42,452 nucleotides of DNA from an uncultured Planctomycetota bacterium (GCA_902796885.1 CADBQY010000092.1:1-42452), one strand, 5' to 3'; shown: positions 8,186 to 17,595, numbered from the stretch's first letter. Translations and numbers: made by a program. The notes: generated by a model not told the origin, from the letters alone.

Positions 8186-9439
8186 TTACTCTTTCATCGC
8201 CGCGGCGAGGATCTCCGAAGTCGAAGGGCGCATAATCCGCGGATCGACGTGTTCGCCCCGTTTGAGGGTCGCGCGAACGTCTTTCCCGGAAATGAAGACC
8301 GGTTTCTCGTCGGGATGGTTTTCCATCAGGTCGACGCGGCCGAGCGATTCGTAATACGCGGCGAACCCGACTTTGAGCGGTTTTTCGAGCAGGTTTCCGG
8401 CCAGATGCTCGAAGATTTCCTGAGCGTCGAAATCACCCCAGATCGGAGAGCCGTCCTTATAGGGGGCGTCGGCGTGTTTTCGGCCGATGATGATATCGGT
8501 AAACCCGAAATTCTGACGATAGATGGCGTGCATCACGGCTTCTTTGGGTCCGCCGTAGAACATCTTAATGTCGAGCCCCAGCAGAATGACGCGGTCGGGA
8601 ACCGTCTCGCCCAGTTTGGCCCAGAGTTCCTTGTCGCTGTCCCCTTCGCCGAGCGCGCGGTTTTCGATCAGCTTCTCGTAGGTTCGCATCCGAATTTCGG
8701 CGTTCACGTCGTCCCCTTTCGTCTCACCGACGAGCGGGTTCAGGCAGGCGCCGGCGTTGGCTCCTTCTTTCAGGAGCTTTTCAAGTCCGTAGACCAGCGC
8801 GTATTCGTGAGCGCGGTGTAGCGGATTGCGGGTCTGGAACGCGACGACGCGGTTCCATCCTTTCCGCGCGATGAGGGCGCGAACCTCGGCGGGGGAGAGG
8901 ACGTACTTGCCGAACGCCGGATTTTTCGGCGCCGAAAAGACATGAATCTTCCCGCCCAGGAGGAACGTCTTGTCGGCGTCGCCGACCAGAACCATGTCGG
9001 CACCGGGATGATCGGTCCGATCGGTCAGATAGACCGATTTGAGATATTTCGCCTTGTCCCAGGGGAAAACGTCGGTGACGTCGAGGATCGCGACCGTCTC
9101 GCCACCGTTCGTCAGCGCGACCTGATCGCCCGCCTTGATCTTGGCGGCCAGCTCGGCGGCAACCGGCAGAGAAAGCGGAATCGTCCAGGCGTATTTCTTT
9201 CCGCCAAACTCGATCGCCGACTCGTCGAGAACCCGGTTATAGACCTCCGAATCCATCGGGCCGTCGAGCGGGGTCAGCGCGCCGTCCCCCCAGCGGCGAA
9301 CCGTCGAAAGGTCGGCGTCGCTCACCGGAACCTGCAGAAGAGACGCGGCTTTCGCGCGCGCGTCCTTCTCGGCATCCGCGGGAATCGAACAGGTTACCGG
9401 AGCGGTCAGACCGCCATGATACAAAATCAAATCACTCAT
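8186..9439 (-). CDS. sat: Sulfate adenylyltransferase (ATP sulfurylase)
   Basis: A 417-residue enzyme of the monomeric/archaeal-type Sat group that makes adenosine 5'-phosphosulfate and pyrophosphate from ATP and sulfate, or runs in reverse. A PUA-like N-terminal domain (about 1-170) is followed by the nucleotidyltransferase domain. The signature [12 protein letters not shown] (201-212) holds the QTRN and HxxH elements that bind ATP and sulfate, and GRKHAD (319-324) is the second conserved motif. It is the fourth gene of a minus-strand run, 23 bases after the ExeA-like ATPase and six bases before the small membrane protein. No APS reductase or APS kinase is visible in the window, so the physiological direction cannot be decided here. 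Confidence 0.95.
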   Translation of the reverse strand: MSDLILYHGGLTAPVTCSIPADAEKDARAKAASLLQVPVSDADLSTVRRWGDGALTPLDGPMDSEVYNRVLDESAIEFGGKKYAWTIPLSLPVAAELAAKIKAGDQVALTNGGETVAILDVTDVFPWDKAKYLKSVYLTDRTDHPGADMVLVGDADKTFLLGGKIHVFSAPKNPAFGKYVLSPAEVRALIARKGWNRVVAFQTRNPLHRAHEYALVYGLEKLLKEGANAGACLNPLVGETKGDDVNAEIRMRTYEKLIENRALGEGDSDKELWAKLGETVPDRVILLGLDIKMFYGGPKEAVMHAIYRQNFGFTDIIIGRKHADAPYKDGSPIWGDFDAQEIFEHLAGNLLEKPLKVGFAAYYESLGRVDLMENHPDEKPVFISGKDVRATLKRGEHVDPRIMRPSTSEILAAAMKE

Positions 9440-9462
9440 TGTTTTCCCTATCTTATCAAAAA

Positions 9463-10317
9463 TTACGAACGGATCAATTCGTTGTTTAAATTGACGATCA
9501 CGTCTTCCTCGATCCGCGGGAGCCGTTCGGCGAACCCGACCAGAAGCGCCATGTCCCCCAGACGGTTGATCTTTCGCGGAACCCCGCCGGTCAGCCGGGC
9601 GATCGCCGCCGTCGCGCCCGGCGTAAAGATTCCCTTGCGTTTCGAGCCGGCGGCGCGAAGCCGGAATTCGATATATTCGACGGTTTCATCTTCGCTAAGG
9701 GGTAGAAGTTCCGCCGTCGCTTCCAGTTCGTCTTCCATGAACGGGATCGGACGACGGAGCTTTTTCGGCGACGCGGTCAGAAGGAGGCTCAGAAGGGGCG
9801 TCCCTTCCGATTCGAGTTCGGTGAGGGAGGCGAGCGTCGACCAGACATCGGCGTCGCCGATCCGCTCCGCCCCCTCGATCACCAGGACCGGACGCCGTCC
9901 TTCCGTTTTCATATGCGTTAAAACGCGCTGGACCGTCGAAAAGGCCTTGTAGACAGGCGCGTCGTCCGACGTGCCGGAAGCGGCGGACAGGAAGCCTCTC
10001 CGCGTCGTGGCGGGCGACGCCTCCTCCGCTTTTTCGGCCAGGTAGAACAGGATATCCCGTGAACCGAACCGCGGCATATTCACCTCGACGAAGGGGCCGA
10101 GCGGCGAACCTTCCGAGCGCAGCCGTTTGAGGAGAGTCACCAGGAGCGATTTTCCCGTACCGCTTTCCCCCAGAAGGAGACCGCTTCCGCGGCGCGTTTC
10201 AAGGAGATATCGGAGTTTGAGAAAAACCGCCTGATGTCCCTCGGCCGGGAAATAAAAGTCGGGATCGGAGCCGATCTCGAACGGCTTCTTGTTCAGGTTC
10301 CAGTAAGCTTCGTACAT
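9463..10317 (-). CDS. ExeA/GspA-like AAA ATPase
   Basis: A 284-residue P-loop ATPase. The opening [22 protein letters not shown] is the usual start of the ExeA-like family (secretion or exopolysaccharide-linked ATPases). Walker A is GESGTGKS at 50-57. The Walker B segment VLVIEGAE (144-151) has Gly where many members have Asp-Glu-Ala. The C-terminal part has the [17 protein letters not shown] helix typical of the family lid. In other bacteria such proteins accompany polysaccharide export or type II secretion parts. Here it follows a BY-kinase-like ATPase by 17 bases, which favours a role in a surface-polymer or secretion machine. The ATG has GGAAG just upstream. Confidence 0.85.
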   Translation of the reverse strand: MYEAYWNLNKKPFEIGSDPDFYFPAEGHQAVFLKLRYLLETRRGSGLLLGESGTGKSLLVTLLKRLRSEGSPLGPFVEVNMPRFGSRDILFYLAEKAEEASPATTRRGFLSAASGTSDDAPVYKAFSTVQRVLTHMKTEGRRPVLVIEGAERIGDADVWSTLASLTELESEGTPLLSLLLTASPKKLRRPIPFMEDELEATAELLPLSEDETVEYIEFRLRAAGSKRKGIFTPGATAAIARLTGGVPRKINRLGDMALLVGFAERLPRIEEDVIVNLNNELIRS

Positions 10318-10334
10318 AACGCTTCCGTCCGCTT

Positions 10335-11495
10335 TCAGGTAAAGTTCTCAATCACGCCGAAACAGGGGAGCCGGCACTCGTTCGAAACCGTCTGCAGACT
10401 CGACTCGTCGTCCCGTCGCGGAGCCCGGGCGTCGCTGACCATAAAGTAGCCGTCGCAGCCGAAACGGAGCAGCTCGAGAACTTTTTCGCGCGGGTTCCCG
10501 CTCCGAAGCGAGCCGTGGTCGATCAGAACCAGGTCGAACGGTTCGGCCAGTTCCAGGAACGCGCGAAACCAACTCTTGCGGCAGCTGGCGGCGACCGCTT
10601 CGGGAACCGACTCCCGTTCGAGCGGCAGGAACCAGAAAGGAACCGAATCGGTTTCGACCCGAACCAGACCGCTCGGCCGCTCCGACCCGGACTCCCGCGC
10701 GAGGTTTTCCCAAGTCGCCCCGGCGGGGATTCCCAGAAGTTCGGCCAGGTCGGGATGCTGAAAGTTCGCGTCGAGAAGAAGAACCCGCCGCCGGCGGCGG
10801 AGCATTTCGTCGAGGATTCCCAGAAGAAGGGTCGAGACGCCGGTACCGTTTCCCCAGCCGCCGAATCCGAAGATTTTATTCCCTTTCCGCATTGCGGCGC
10901 CCACCGCATCGGCCAGCTGGGCGAACTCCGTCTCCCCCCGGCGAAAGATTTCGTCGCAGACGCCGGGCCAGGCCGGTATCGACACGACCTCGGCCGATTC
11001 GAGCGTCTCGTCGCACCGCGCGGTTCCGCGGACCGGTTCGGCGGACGCCGCGTCCGTCGGCTCGGCGCCGCGGAGCGAAATCACCGCGGGTTCTTCCGGC
11101 ATACGGAGCGATCGGTCCGCGCGGGCCTCGGGGAGGGGTTCGACGTCGGCGTCGTCCTCGGTGGCGGCGGTTAGACGGCGCCCGGTGCCGCGGGGAACGT
11201 CGTTCTCTTCGGAATCGTCGTCGTCCCGCCAAAACGGGTTGCGGCGGCGCCGTTCCTCACCGATCGAAAAGACGTCCCGCCGCCGGTCTTCGCGCATCGA
11301 GGCGAACCGGCGCGAGATCGGCGACTCGCCCCGGTCGACGCGGAGCGGCGTCTCGATTTCGTCGTCCCGCGCGTCGTCCCCCTCGTCGGCGGGAACGGGA
11401 CGGGAAAGGGAATTCTCGTCGGCCGAGCTGTCCGGAACCGACGGCGCGCCCGTCTTTTCTCCATACAGTTTCAAAAATGCCTGGTTGAGCGACAT
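10335..11495 (-). CDS. CpsD/BY-kinase-like or MinD-like ATPase with altered Walker A
   Basis: A 386-residue protein. Residues 1-190 are acidic/basic and low in complexity, probably disordered. Residues 200-386 form a deviant P-loop ATPase domain like CpsD/CapB tyrosine kinases and MinD/ParA. The Walker A position reads GGWGNGTGVST (212-222), so the usual phosphate-binding Lys is Val220. The Walker A' segment VLLLDANFQHPDLAELLG (Asp242) and Walker B DLVLIDHG (Asp326) are kept. Loss of the P-loop lysine suggests reduced or absent ATP hydrolysis, or a lysine supplied elsewhere. No tyrosine-rich tail is seen. It sits between a single-pass membrane protein and the ExeA-like ATPase, the arrangement expected of a cytoplasmic partner of an envelope complex. 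Confidence 0.75.
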   Translation of the reverse strand: MSLNQAFLKLYGEKTGAPSVPDSSADENSLSRPVPADEGDDARDDEIETPLRVDRGESPISRRFASMREDRRRDVFSIGEERRRRNPFWRDDDDSEENDVPRGTGRRLTAATEDDADVEPLPEARADRSLRMPEEPAVISLRGAEPTDAASAEPVRGTARCDETLESAEVVSIPAWPGVCDEIFRRGETEFAQLADAVGAAMRKGNKIFGFGGWGNGTGVSTLLLGILDEMLRRRRRVLLLDANFQHPDLAELLGIPAGATWENLARESGSERPSGLVRVETDSVPFWFLPLERESVPEAVAASCRKSWFRAFLELAEPFDLVLIDHGSLRSGNPREKVLELLRFGCDGYFMVSDARAPRRDDESSLQTVSNECRLPCFGVIENFT

Positions 11496-11535
11496 AATCC
11501 CTTACCCTTTATCCGTGATCTTATCCGTTGTCTGT

Positions 11536-12567
11536 TCATCTGTCTCCGAAGGCCGATTCGGCGTTCGGAACATTTTCCTCGTCACGACGCGGAGGCAGGT
11601 AATCAGAGAAATTATCAACACCGTAAGCGTCATTATAAAAACCCTCGGAAGCGGTGACGCGAACCGCCGGTTCGGTCTCTTCTGAAAACGAAACCGTCTC
11701 GTACGGCTCGAAGTACTCAATCTCATTCTTCATCGGCTTGCTCTCGTTTTCGGCAATCCGTTCGGCCGACGGGGTAAACGGTTCGCTCGGCTCGGGTTCG
11801 GCCGAGAGCGGCAGGCTCGGCTCCGACGAGGCGACCGGCCGAGGGAGAGCGGGGGCGAAAGGCTCGGAACTCTTTTCCGCGGCGGGAATCCGGGGCGCCG
11901 GCATCGAATCGGCGGCGCGGAATCCGTCGGTATCGACGAACGAGTCGGCGGCGCGGGGCGCCGAAGCCGCGGGGACGTAATCGGGAAGATCGCCGTTCGG
12001 ATTCCACGGCGGAATTGAGGCGATCGTATCGAGCACCTCGACCGACCACTCGCCCGAGTCGGACACAGGAGCCCGACTCGGCTTCGCGGCGACCGTGACG
12101 GCCTGCGGAACATCCGACGCCGGGACGGGTTCCCGAACGGGCGAAAGAGCCGGCTCGGCCGCGAGTTCTTCGACCACATATTCACCGTCGTTCAGAACGA
12201 CCGGCGTCTCGGCCCCCTTGTCGAGAGGCAGAAAACGAACCCCCGCGGCGCCGACGACGAGCCCGAATAGCCAGACCGCCGTCACGACACCGGTCTTGAG
12301 AAGGAGGCGGCGCGGCCGGCCCGTCCCGCGGCGAGGGGATTCCCCTTCGCCCGAATCCGGCGAGGCCGGGAAAGCGTTTTCGGCCGGCGCGGCGGCGTAG
12401 TCGCGAAAACGAACGAGGGTCGCCGGCGCATCCGTGCGGCGCGGCCGGCCATATTCCATTTCGCGGCCGGGGCGAGCGTCGCCGGGTTCCGTCTCGAACC
12501 GATCCCACGCCGAGCGGTGATCGCGATACGCCCGATTCTCCTCTCCTGAAAATCTTTCTGGTCTCAT
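11536..12567 (-). CDS. Single-pass membrane protein with long Pro/Glu/Ser-rich tail
   Basis: A 343-residue protein of no recognised family. The first ~85 residues are charged (RPRRLLLKTG just before the helix), then comes one hydrophobic helix at about 90-111 (core AVWLFGLVVGAAGVRFL). About 230 residues follow that are rich in Pro, Ala, Ser and Glu, with few hydrophobic clusters. By the positive-inside rule the long tail is probably periplasmic. It is the first gene of the minus-strand run that continues into the altered-Walker ATPase (40-base gap) and the ExeA-like ATPase, so it may anchor them at the membrane; this is inference from order. An AAGG lies 11 bases before the ATG. Confidence 0.7.
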   Translation of the reverse strand: MRPERFSGEENRAYRDHRSAWDRFETEPGDARPGREMEYGRPRRTDAPATLVRFRDYAAAPAENAFPASPDSGEGESPRRGTGRPRRLLLKTGVVTAVWLFGLVVGAAGVRFLPLDKGAETPVVLNDGEYVVEELAAEPALSPVREPVPASDVPQAVTVAAKPSRAPVSDSGEWSVEVLDTIASIPPWNPNGDLPDYVPAASAPRAADSFVDTDGFRAADSMPAPRIPAAEKSSEPFAPALPRPVASSEPSLPLSAEPEPSEPFTPSAERIAENESKPMKNEIEYFEPYETVSFSEETEPAVRVTASEGFYNDAYGVDNFSDYLPPRRDEENVPNAESAFGDR

Positions 12568-12628
12568 GGTTTTAAAAACCTTATGGTTGAAAGTCCGTAA
12601 TATCCCCCGGTTTTTGATAAAAACCCCT

Positions 12629-12644
12629 TAATCGTTAAAATCGG
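12629..12644. promoter_or_regulatory. TAATCG direct-repeat motif, site 2
   Basis: TAATCGTTAAAATCGG matches site 1 at all but one position. It lies between the divergent genes at 11536-12567 and rny, 62 bases from the former start and upstream of the rny promoter. Confidence 0.3.
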
Positions 12645-12694
12645 ATTTAAAATGGGGAAACTTTAACGGTTTTTCCGCGGTTTTCTTTTTCTAC

Positions 12695-12723
12695 TTGTCA
12701 TCTGCCATTACTTAAGATAAAAT
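12695..12723 (+). promoter_or_regulatory. Predicted promoter of rny
   Basis: TTGTCA (12695-12700) and TAAAAT (12718-12723) are 17 bases apart, close to the sigma-70 consensus. The -10 box overlaps an in-frame ATG at 12722, so that ATG would not be transcribed as a start codon. Transcription should begin near 12730. Confidence 0.65.
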
Positions 12724-12784
12724 GGGGGCGGGTTATCCCACTAAAGACCCTAAAGATTTAAATCAGCAAACAGCGAGGTTATTC

Positions 12785-14350
12785 GTGTTCCAACATATTC
12801 CCTATCTGCTGGTGACGATCATCCTGATGGTCGGAACCGGCGCCGCGGTCTATTTTATCCAACGTATTCTCGAACGGTCGCGCAAACAGGACGCCAAAAC
12901 GCTGGCCGAAGAGACGATCCGCCAGGCAAAGGTCGAAGCCGAAAACTACCGTCGGGAAGCCGAACTTGAAATCAAAGAAAAAGAGATCAAACAGATAGAA
13001 GCCCTCGAACAGCAATCGCGCAAAAGCCGTCAGGAGCAGATTGAACGCGAACGGCAGCTCGACAAGCGTCAAGACGCCATCGACAAGCAGAGCGACGAAC
13101 TTCACAAACGCCAAAAAGAGATCGAGATCGCCCAAAAGAAGGTCAGCGACAAAATCGCCTATCACGACTCGCGCAACGCCCGGCTCGACAAAATCTACGC
13201 CGAGCAGGAAGCGAAGCTTCTCGAAATTTCGGGTTTGAGCAAAGAAGAGGCGACACAAAAACTTCTGACCGATCTGGAAACGACCCTCAGCGACCGGGCC
13301 GGATCGATCATCTTAAAGCACGAACGGTACGTCACCGAGCGGTGCCAAGAGCAGGCGCGGAACATTCTCCTTCTGACGATGCAGCGTTACGCCGCCACCT
13401 ACACCGCCGAGTCGACGACCACGATGGTCGAACTTCCGAGCGACGACATGAAAGGCCGGATCATCGGGCGCGAGGGGCGGAACATCCGCGTCCTGCAAAA
13501 GGTCACCGGATGCGATTTCGGTATCGACGACACGCCCGGCGTGGTCGAAGTCGGGTGCTTTAGCCCGATCCGCCGCGAAATCGGCGTGCTGACCCTCAAA
13601 CGCCTGATCGCCGACGGACGGATTCAGCCCGGCCGAATCGAAGAGATCGCGGCGGAAGCGGAACAGGAAATCGGGGATTTTATCCGGCGTACGGGGATCG
13701 AGGCCGTCGAAGAGGTCGACGTGCACGGCCTGCACGAGCAGCTCGTCTATCACCTGGGCGAACTCTATTTCCGGACCAGTTTCAGTCAGAACGTCCTGCG
13801 CCATTCGATCGAGGTCGCTTTCATCGCCGGAATGATCGCCACCGAACTCGGACTGGACGAACGTCTGGCGCGCCGATGCGGTCTCCTTCACGACATCGGC
13901 AAAGCGGTCGACCACGAAATTGAAGGCGCGCACCCGAATATCGGCGCCGATCTTCTCCGCCGGTTCCGCGAACCGCCCGAGGTGATCCACGCCGCCCTGG
14001 GGCACCACGCCGCGCCGAAAGTCGACAATCCCTACACGGTGATCGTCGCCGCCGCCGACGCCTGCAGCGCGTCCCGGCCCGGAGCCCGCCGCGAGACGAT
14101 CGAGCATTACATCAAACGGATGGAAGAGCTCGAAGCGATCGCCAACGAGTTCCCTCAGGTCGAACAGGCGTACGCCGTCCGCGCCGGCCGCGAAATCCGC
14201 GTTCTGGTTCATTCGAACAAAACGACCGACGAATCGGCCGCCAAGATCTGCCACGACATCGTCGAAAAGCTGACGAAAGAGATGCAGTTCCCGGGCGAAA
14301 TCAAAGTCACCGTCATTCGCGAGACGCGAACGACGGCGATCGCCAAGTAG
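12785..14350 (+). CDS. rny: Ribonuclease Y (membrane-anchored endoribonuclease)
   Basis: A 521-residue enzyme that starts bulk mRNA decay at the inner membrane. Domain order: N-terminal transmembrane helix (about 6-26), long charged coiled coil (about 30-165), KH RNA-binding domain with GRIIGREGRNIR (224-235), and HD domain with the catalytic pair in LLHDIGKAVDHE (His369-Asp370) followed by GHH. I place the start at GTG 12785, preceded by GAGG with six-base spacing. An ATG 21 codons upstream overlaps the predicted -10 box. The chosen length matches the usual 510-525 residues. It has its own promoter and faces the membrane protein gene at 14367 convergently, with only 16 bases between the stops. 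Confidence 0.95.
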   Translation: MFQHIPYLLVTIILMVGTGAAVYFIQRILERSRKQDAKTLAEETIRQAKVEAENYRREAELEIKEKEIKQIEALEQQSRKSRQEQIERERQLDKRQDAIDKQSDELHKRQKEIEIAQKKVSDKIAYHDSRNARLDKIYAEQEAKLLEISGLSKEEATQKLLTDLETTLSDRAGSIILKHERYVTERCQEQARNILLLTMQRYAATYTAESTTTMVELPSDDMKGRIIGREGRNIRVLQKVTGCDFGIDDTPGVVEVGCFSPIRREIGVLTLKRLIADGRIQPGRIEEIAAEAEQEIGDFIRRTGIEAVEEVDVHGLHEQLVYHLGELYFRTSFSQNVLRHSIEVAFIAGMIATELGLDERLARRCGLLHDIGKAVDHEIEGAHPNIGADLLRRFREPPEVIHAALGHHAAPKVDNPYTVIVAAADACSASRPGARRETIEHYIKRMEELEAIANEFPQVEQAYAVRAGREIRVLVHSNKTTDESAAKICHDIVEKLTKEMQFPGEIKVTVIRETRTTAIAK

Positions 14351-14366
14351 GTTTCCCCCGGCGGTT

Positions 14367-15530
14367 CTACGGCACGAACTTCCACATATCTTTAAAGAGC
14401 GCCTTCGACGGCGAGCCGGGCGGTGTCTGCATCCGCAGAAGCGCCTGCCGGACGATCAGCTCGTCGTATTCTTTTCGTTCGATTCGCGCCAGCAGACCCA
14501 GGCTCCCCGCCAGGAGCGCCAGGAAATACCCGTAAAAGCCGCGGCGGAGAAACGTCTGCGCCTGGGACAGGTTCAATTTCGGGAAGCGGTCGAACAGGTA
14601 GCTCTCGAAGGACTTTTTCAGATGGAGCGACTCTTCGATCGTGCGGTCGAGACTCAACTTCTTTTCGAACGAAACGTTCATTCCGAACACCGATTCGAGG
14701 GTAAAATCGCCGCCCGAAGGATTGGCGCCGGCCGACGCCCCTTTCCGGCGCGAGATCGTCTGATAACTCGATTCCGGCCGAAAAGGCTCGGAGTCGGCTT
14801 CGGGATCGGCCGGAACGGTTTGATCCGGCTCGGCTTCGGCGGCGGGAGCGCGCGGGGGCGCCGGACCGTTCAGCGCGGTTCGGGGAACGGTCATCGCGAA
14901 GAAAAGGCTCGGCGCCAGCAGGAGGAACGTCAGGCCGAACGCGCCGCGGAGACAGAGTTTCGGAAGGCTGAGTCCCCGGACGTAGTCGCGAATCGCCGAA
15001 ACGACGATCCCGAAAAGGAAGATGCCGATCGCGAAGAGACTGATCACGAACGGAGAGGTGTCGCCGTTTTCGCCGGCGCTGGCCCTGACGGCTTCGACCG
15101 CGCGGCGGTAGAAGTGGGGGATGAACCCGCAGACGGTATCGGCGCTCATCACCAGCGCGAAGACGCCCAACAGCGCCCAGAAGAGGACGCGCCGGACGCC
15201 GTGATATTTGCCGAACTGCGGCACCGTCGCGCCGTTGATCTCTTTCGGAACCGAAGAAACCGCCGAATGGAGTTTTTTCCGACTCAGGACCAGGACGGAC
15301 ATCATCAGCGAAAAGAAGGAGATTCCCAGCCACATCAGCGTCAGAAACCATTGGCCGAGGCTCCCCGCCTGGCTGAAATCGAAGAGACGGGCCGTCTCCT
15401 CGCCGATCCGGCCGCTCAATTCCGGAAGGCGGTAATAGAGGAGCAGAATCCCCGTCCACGCGGCGGCGGCGGCCAGGAAGAAAAAAGCGTAGACACAGAT
15501 ATTTTTCGGCACCCAGAAACGCCCGTGCAT
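14367..15530 (-). CDS. Polytopic membrane protein of unknown function
   Basis: A 387-residue protein I cannot assign to a family. Hydrophobic helices are visible at about 12-32, 60-84, 112-132, 160-182 and 193-212, plus one near 335-352. Between the last two is a Pro/Glu-rich loop and an amphipathic segment of about 90 residues. The start is supported by GAGGTG six bases before the ATG. It is convergent with rny and divergent from the lipoprotein propeller gene, with a shared 275-base upstream region. Confidence 0.7.
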   Translation of the reverse strand: MHGRFWVPKNICVYAFFFLAAAAAWTGILLLYYRLPELSGRIGEETARLFDFSQAGSLGQWFLTLMWLGISFFSLMMSVLVLSRKKLHSAVSSVPKEINGATVPQFGKYHGVRRVLFWALLGVFALVMSADTVCGFIPHFYRRAVEAVRASAGENGDTSPFVISLFAIGIFLFGIVVSAIRDYVRGLSLPKLCLRGAFGLTFLLLAPSLFFAMTVPRTALNGPAPPRAPAAEAEPDQTVPADPEADSEPFRPESSYQTISRRKGASAGANPSGGDFTLESVFGMNVSFEKKLSLDRTIEESLHLKKSFESYLFDRFPKLNLSQAQTFLRRGFYGYFLALLAGSLGLLARIERKEYDELIVRQALLRMQTPPGSPSKALFKDMWKFVP

Positions 15531-15805
15531 CGCGTCACCTCTTGGCGGTTTAAAAACGGGATTCTCGGCAAGCGGCGCGGTTCGCCGCTCACAAAACCGA
15601 AACTCATTATAATCAGAACAATGCGACTATCCATTGAAAAACTATTTTCCCTAATAAGAAATCAAAGGATATAATCGCACAAAAGCCGCATAATCGTCAT
15701 AATCGCTTTTTTCCTACTTGACCGAACGGCCGATATTTGGTTACCATTCGGCAAAACGACCCGATCGGGACGAAAAGCGCCCCGGATCGCGGCGGATTTC
15801 AGACG
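15531..15805. other. Intergenic region between divergent genes
   Basis: AT-rich compared with its surroundings. It holds several TATAAT-like hexamers (for example 15670-15675 on the plus strand and near 15607-15612 on both strands), but none has a convincing -35 partner. One copy of the TAATCG motif lies at 15691-15706. No small gene or RNA is evident. Confidence 0.5.
15691..15706. promoter_or_regulatory. TAATCG direct-repeat motif, site 3
   Basis: TAATCGTCATAATCGC repeats the nine-base-spaced TAATCG pair of sites 1 and 2. A further TAATCGC half-site occurs at 15672-15678. Confidence 0.3.
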
Positions 15806-17038
15806 ATGAACAAGAGATTCCCTTTCAGCCGGCGGCTCTTTCTCGTCCAGGGACTGGCGTTCCTGGCCGGATGCCGTTCGATCACGGACCTGCCGACCCT
15901 CCCCTTCCTCGACCGGGAAGAGGCGGGGAACGCTCCCCTTTTGAACGTCGGCGGCGAGGTCGCCGAGATCAGGACGACGAACGACTGGCGGTTTATGGCC
16001 GTCCGCGCGCGAACGCGTCACGGCGCCGACGCTCTCTCCGACGGCGGGGGGACGCTTCGGCTCGGGACGAACCTCTCGCTCTACAACATTGAGTTTCAGC
16101 GTCCTCTTCCCTGCCCGAACTACGGGCTCGACCTGTTCGAAAACCCGACGGCGCTCGCTTTCACGCCGAAAGCCGAATCGTGCTACGTCGTCAGCGGCGG
16201 TTCGGTCTCCGGATCAGGCGGGGGACACGTGTCGGTCGACCGGGTGACTCTCGCGCCGCCTCAAAAGGGGGCTCCCGAACCTTTCCGTCTGGAAGACCCG
16301 GAGTGGATCGACGCGATTCTTTCTCCGGCCGCGGACTGGCTCGCGGTGCAGACCAAAGAGGGGGTCTGGAGCTTTCGCGACCTGACGGCCGATCCCGTCA
16401 AGGAAGTCTGTTTCCCGGAAACCTACCCGTCGCAATCGGGGGAATGCCAAACCGCGGTCAGCCGCGTCTTGGCGATCTCTCCCGACGGAATGCTCGCCGC
16501 CGCGCTGATGGCGCCGCCCCCCGGTTCCGGGGAGGAGCGGAATCAGACGATCGCGGTCTGGGACCTTTCGACCGCCCGTTCCATTCCGATCGAAAAGGCC
16601 AAGAAACTCCCGCTCGAAGCGCTTTTCGTTTCGGAATTTCATATCCGCGACAACGCGGCGGGGCGGATCTGCGCCTTTTCGCACGACGGGCAGATGCTGG
16701 CGGTTCGGAACAAGCAGAAATACGTGGGGATCTGGCAGACCGCGGGGGGAAGGATTCTGGCCGAATTCGGCGAGCACCGGCAGCCGGTCACCGCGCTGCA
16801 ATTCACGCCGAACAACGCGAAACTGGTCGTCGGCACCGGCGAGAATTTCGGCCGTCTCCTCGTTTGGGACGTGCGCAAAGGGCGTCTCCTGCGCACCTAC
16901 AACGACCCGGCAAAAGAGAGCCGCAAGATTACGGCCATACAAGTTTCCCCCGACGGCAACCTGGTCTATTTCGGCAACGATCGGGGGAACGTCAATCAGT
17001 GGGAATATCAATCGGCGTCGGAAGCGAAGAAGAGTTAG
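15806..17038 (+). CDS. Tat-type lipoprotein with WD40-like beta-propeller
   Basis: A 410-residue predicted lipoprotein. The N-terminus FSRRLFLVQGLAFLAGC has a twin-arginine motif (SRRLFL) directly before a short hydrophobic stretch and a lipobox Cys, so export by Tat and lipidation are likely. The mature part has repeated beta-propeller blades of the WD40 type, such as SHDGQMLAVRNKQKYVGIWQ, PVTALQFTPNNAKLVVG and KITAIQVSPDGNLVYFG. These are usually scaffolds for protein contacts, so no enzymatic role is implied. I use the ATG at 15806; an ATG at 15737 would add 23 residues that break the signal peptide. Its stop codon overlaps the frr stop on the other strand (17035-17038). Confidence 0.8.
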   Translation: MNKRFPFSRRLFLVQGLAFLAGCRSITDLPTLPFLDREEAGNAPLLNVGGEVAEIRTTNDWRFMAVRARTRHGADALSDGGGTLRLGTNLSLYNIEFQRPLPCPNYGLDLFENPTALAFTPKAESCYVVSGGSVSGSGGGHVSVDRVTLAPPQKGAPEPFRLEDPEWIDAILSPAADWLAVQTKEGVWSFRDLTADPVKEVCFPETYPSQSGECQTAVSRVLAISPDGMLAAALMAPPPGSGEERNQTIAVWDLSTARSIPIEKAKKLPLEALFVSEFHIRDNAAGRICAFSHDGQMLAVRNKQKYVGIWQTAGGRILAEFGEHRQPVTALQFTPNNAKLVVGTGENFGRLLVWDVRKGRLLRTYNDPAKESRKITAIQVSPDGNLVYFGNDRGNVNQWEYQSASEAKKS

Positions 17039-17595
17039 TCTTCCATCACTTCCTGTTCGCGCGCCTTGGCCAGTTCGGTGGCGCTGTCTTCATACTTTTT
17101 GGTCAGATCCTGAATGTCGGCTTTCGCCTTATCGCGCTGATCTTCGGAGATCGTTTTCGCTTTCTCTTCGGTCTCGACCATTTTGTTTCCGTCGCGGCGG
17201 ACGTTGCGGATCGCAATCTTCGCCTCTTCGGCCATCTTGCGGATCGTGGTGACCATCTTCTGCCGAACTTCGCGCGAAAGGGGCGGAATGTTCAGGCGGA
17301 TCACCTTGCCGTCGTTATTCGGGGCGTATCCGAGTTCGGAGTTCATGATCCCCTTTTCGATATCTTTCAGGGTCGAGGCGTCGAACGGGCGGATCAGGAT
17401 TTGGGTCGGCTCGGGACAAGCGACCGTGGCGACCTGCTTGAGGGGGACCTCGACGCCGTAGGCGATCACTTTCACCGAATCGACCAGACCGGGGTTCGCC
17501 CGACCGGTTCGAATCCCGGCCAGCTCCCGCTTGAGCTTGGCGATCGACTTTTCCATGCGGTCTTCGACATCAAACAGAATTTCTTCAGTCGTCAT
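17035..17595 (-). CDS. frr: Ribosome recycling factor
   Basis: A 186-residue factor that, with EF-G, splits the post-termination ribosome. The sequence covers the whole two-domain family, including RTGRANPGLVDSVKVIAYG, the domain II segment VACPEPTQILIRPFD and the conserved IRLNIPPLSREVRQKMV. The start is the ATG at 17595 with AGGAA upstream; an open frame continues 25 codons further but has no matching family sequence. It follows pyrH by 113 bases, the common pyrH-frr order, and is likely transcribed from the pyrH promoter. Its stop codon overlaps that of the convergent lipoprotein gene. Confidence 0.97.
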   Translation of the reverse strand: MTTEEILFDVEDRMEKSIAKLKRELAGIRTGRANPGLVDSVKVIAYGVEVPLKQVATVACPEPTQILIRPFDASTLKDIEKGIMNSELGYAPNNDGKVIRLNIPPLSREVRQKMVTTIRKMAEEAKIAIRNVRRDGNKMVETEEKAKTISEDQRDKAKADIQDLTKKYEDSATELAKAREQEVMED

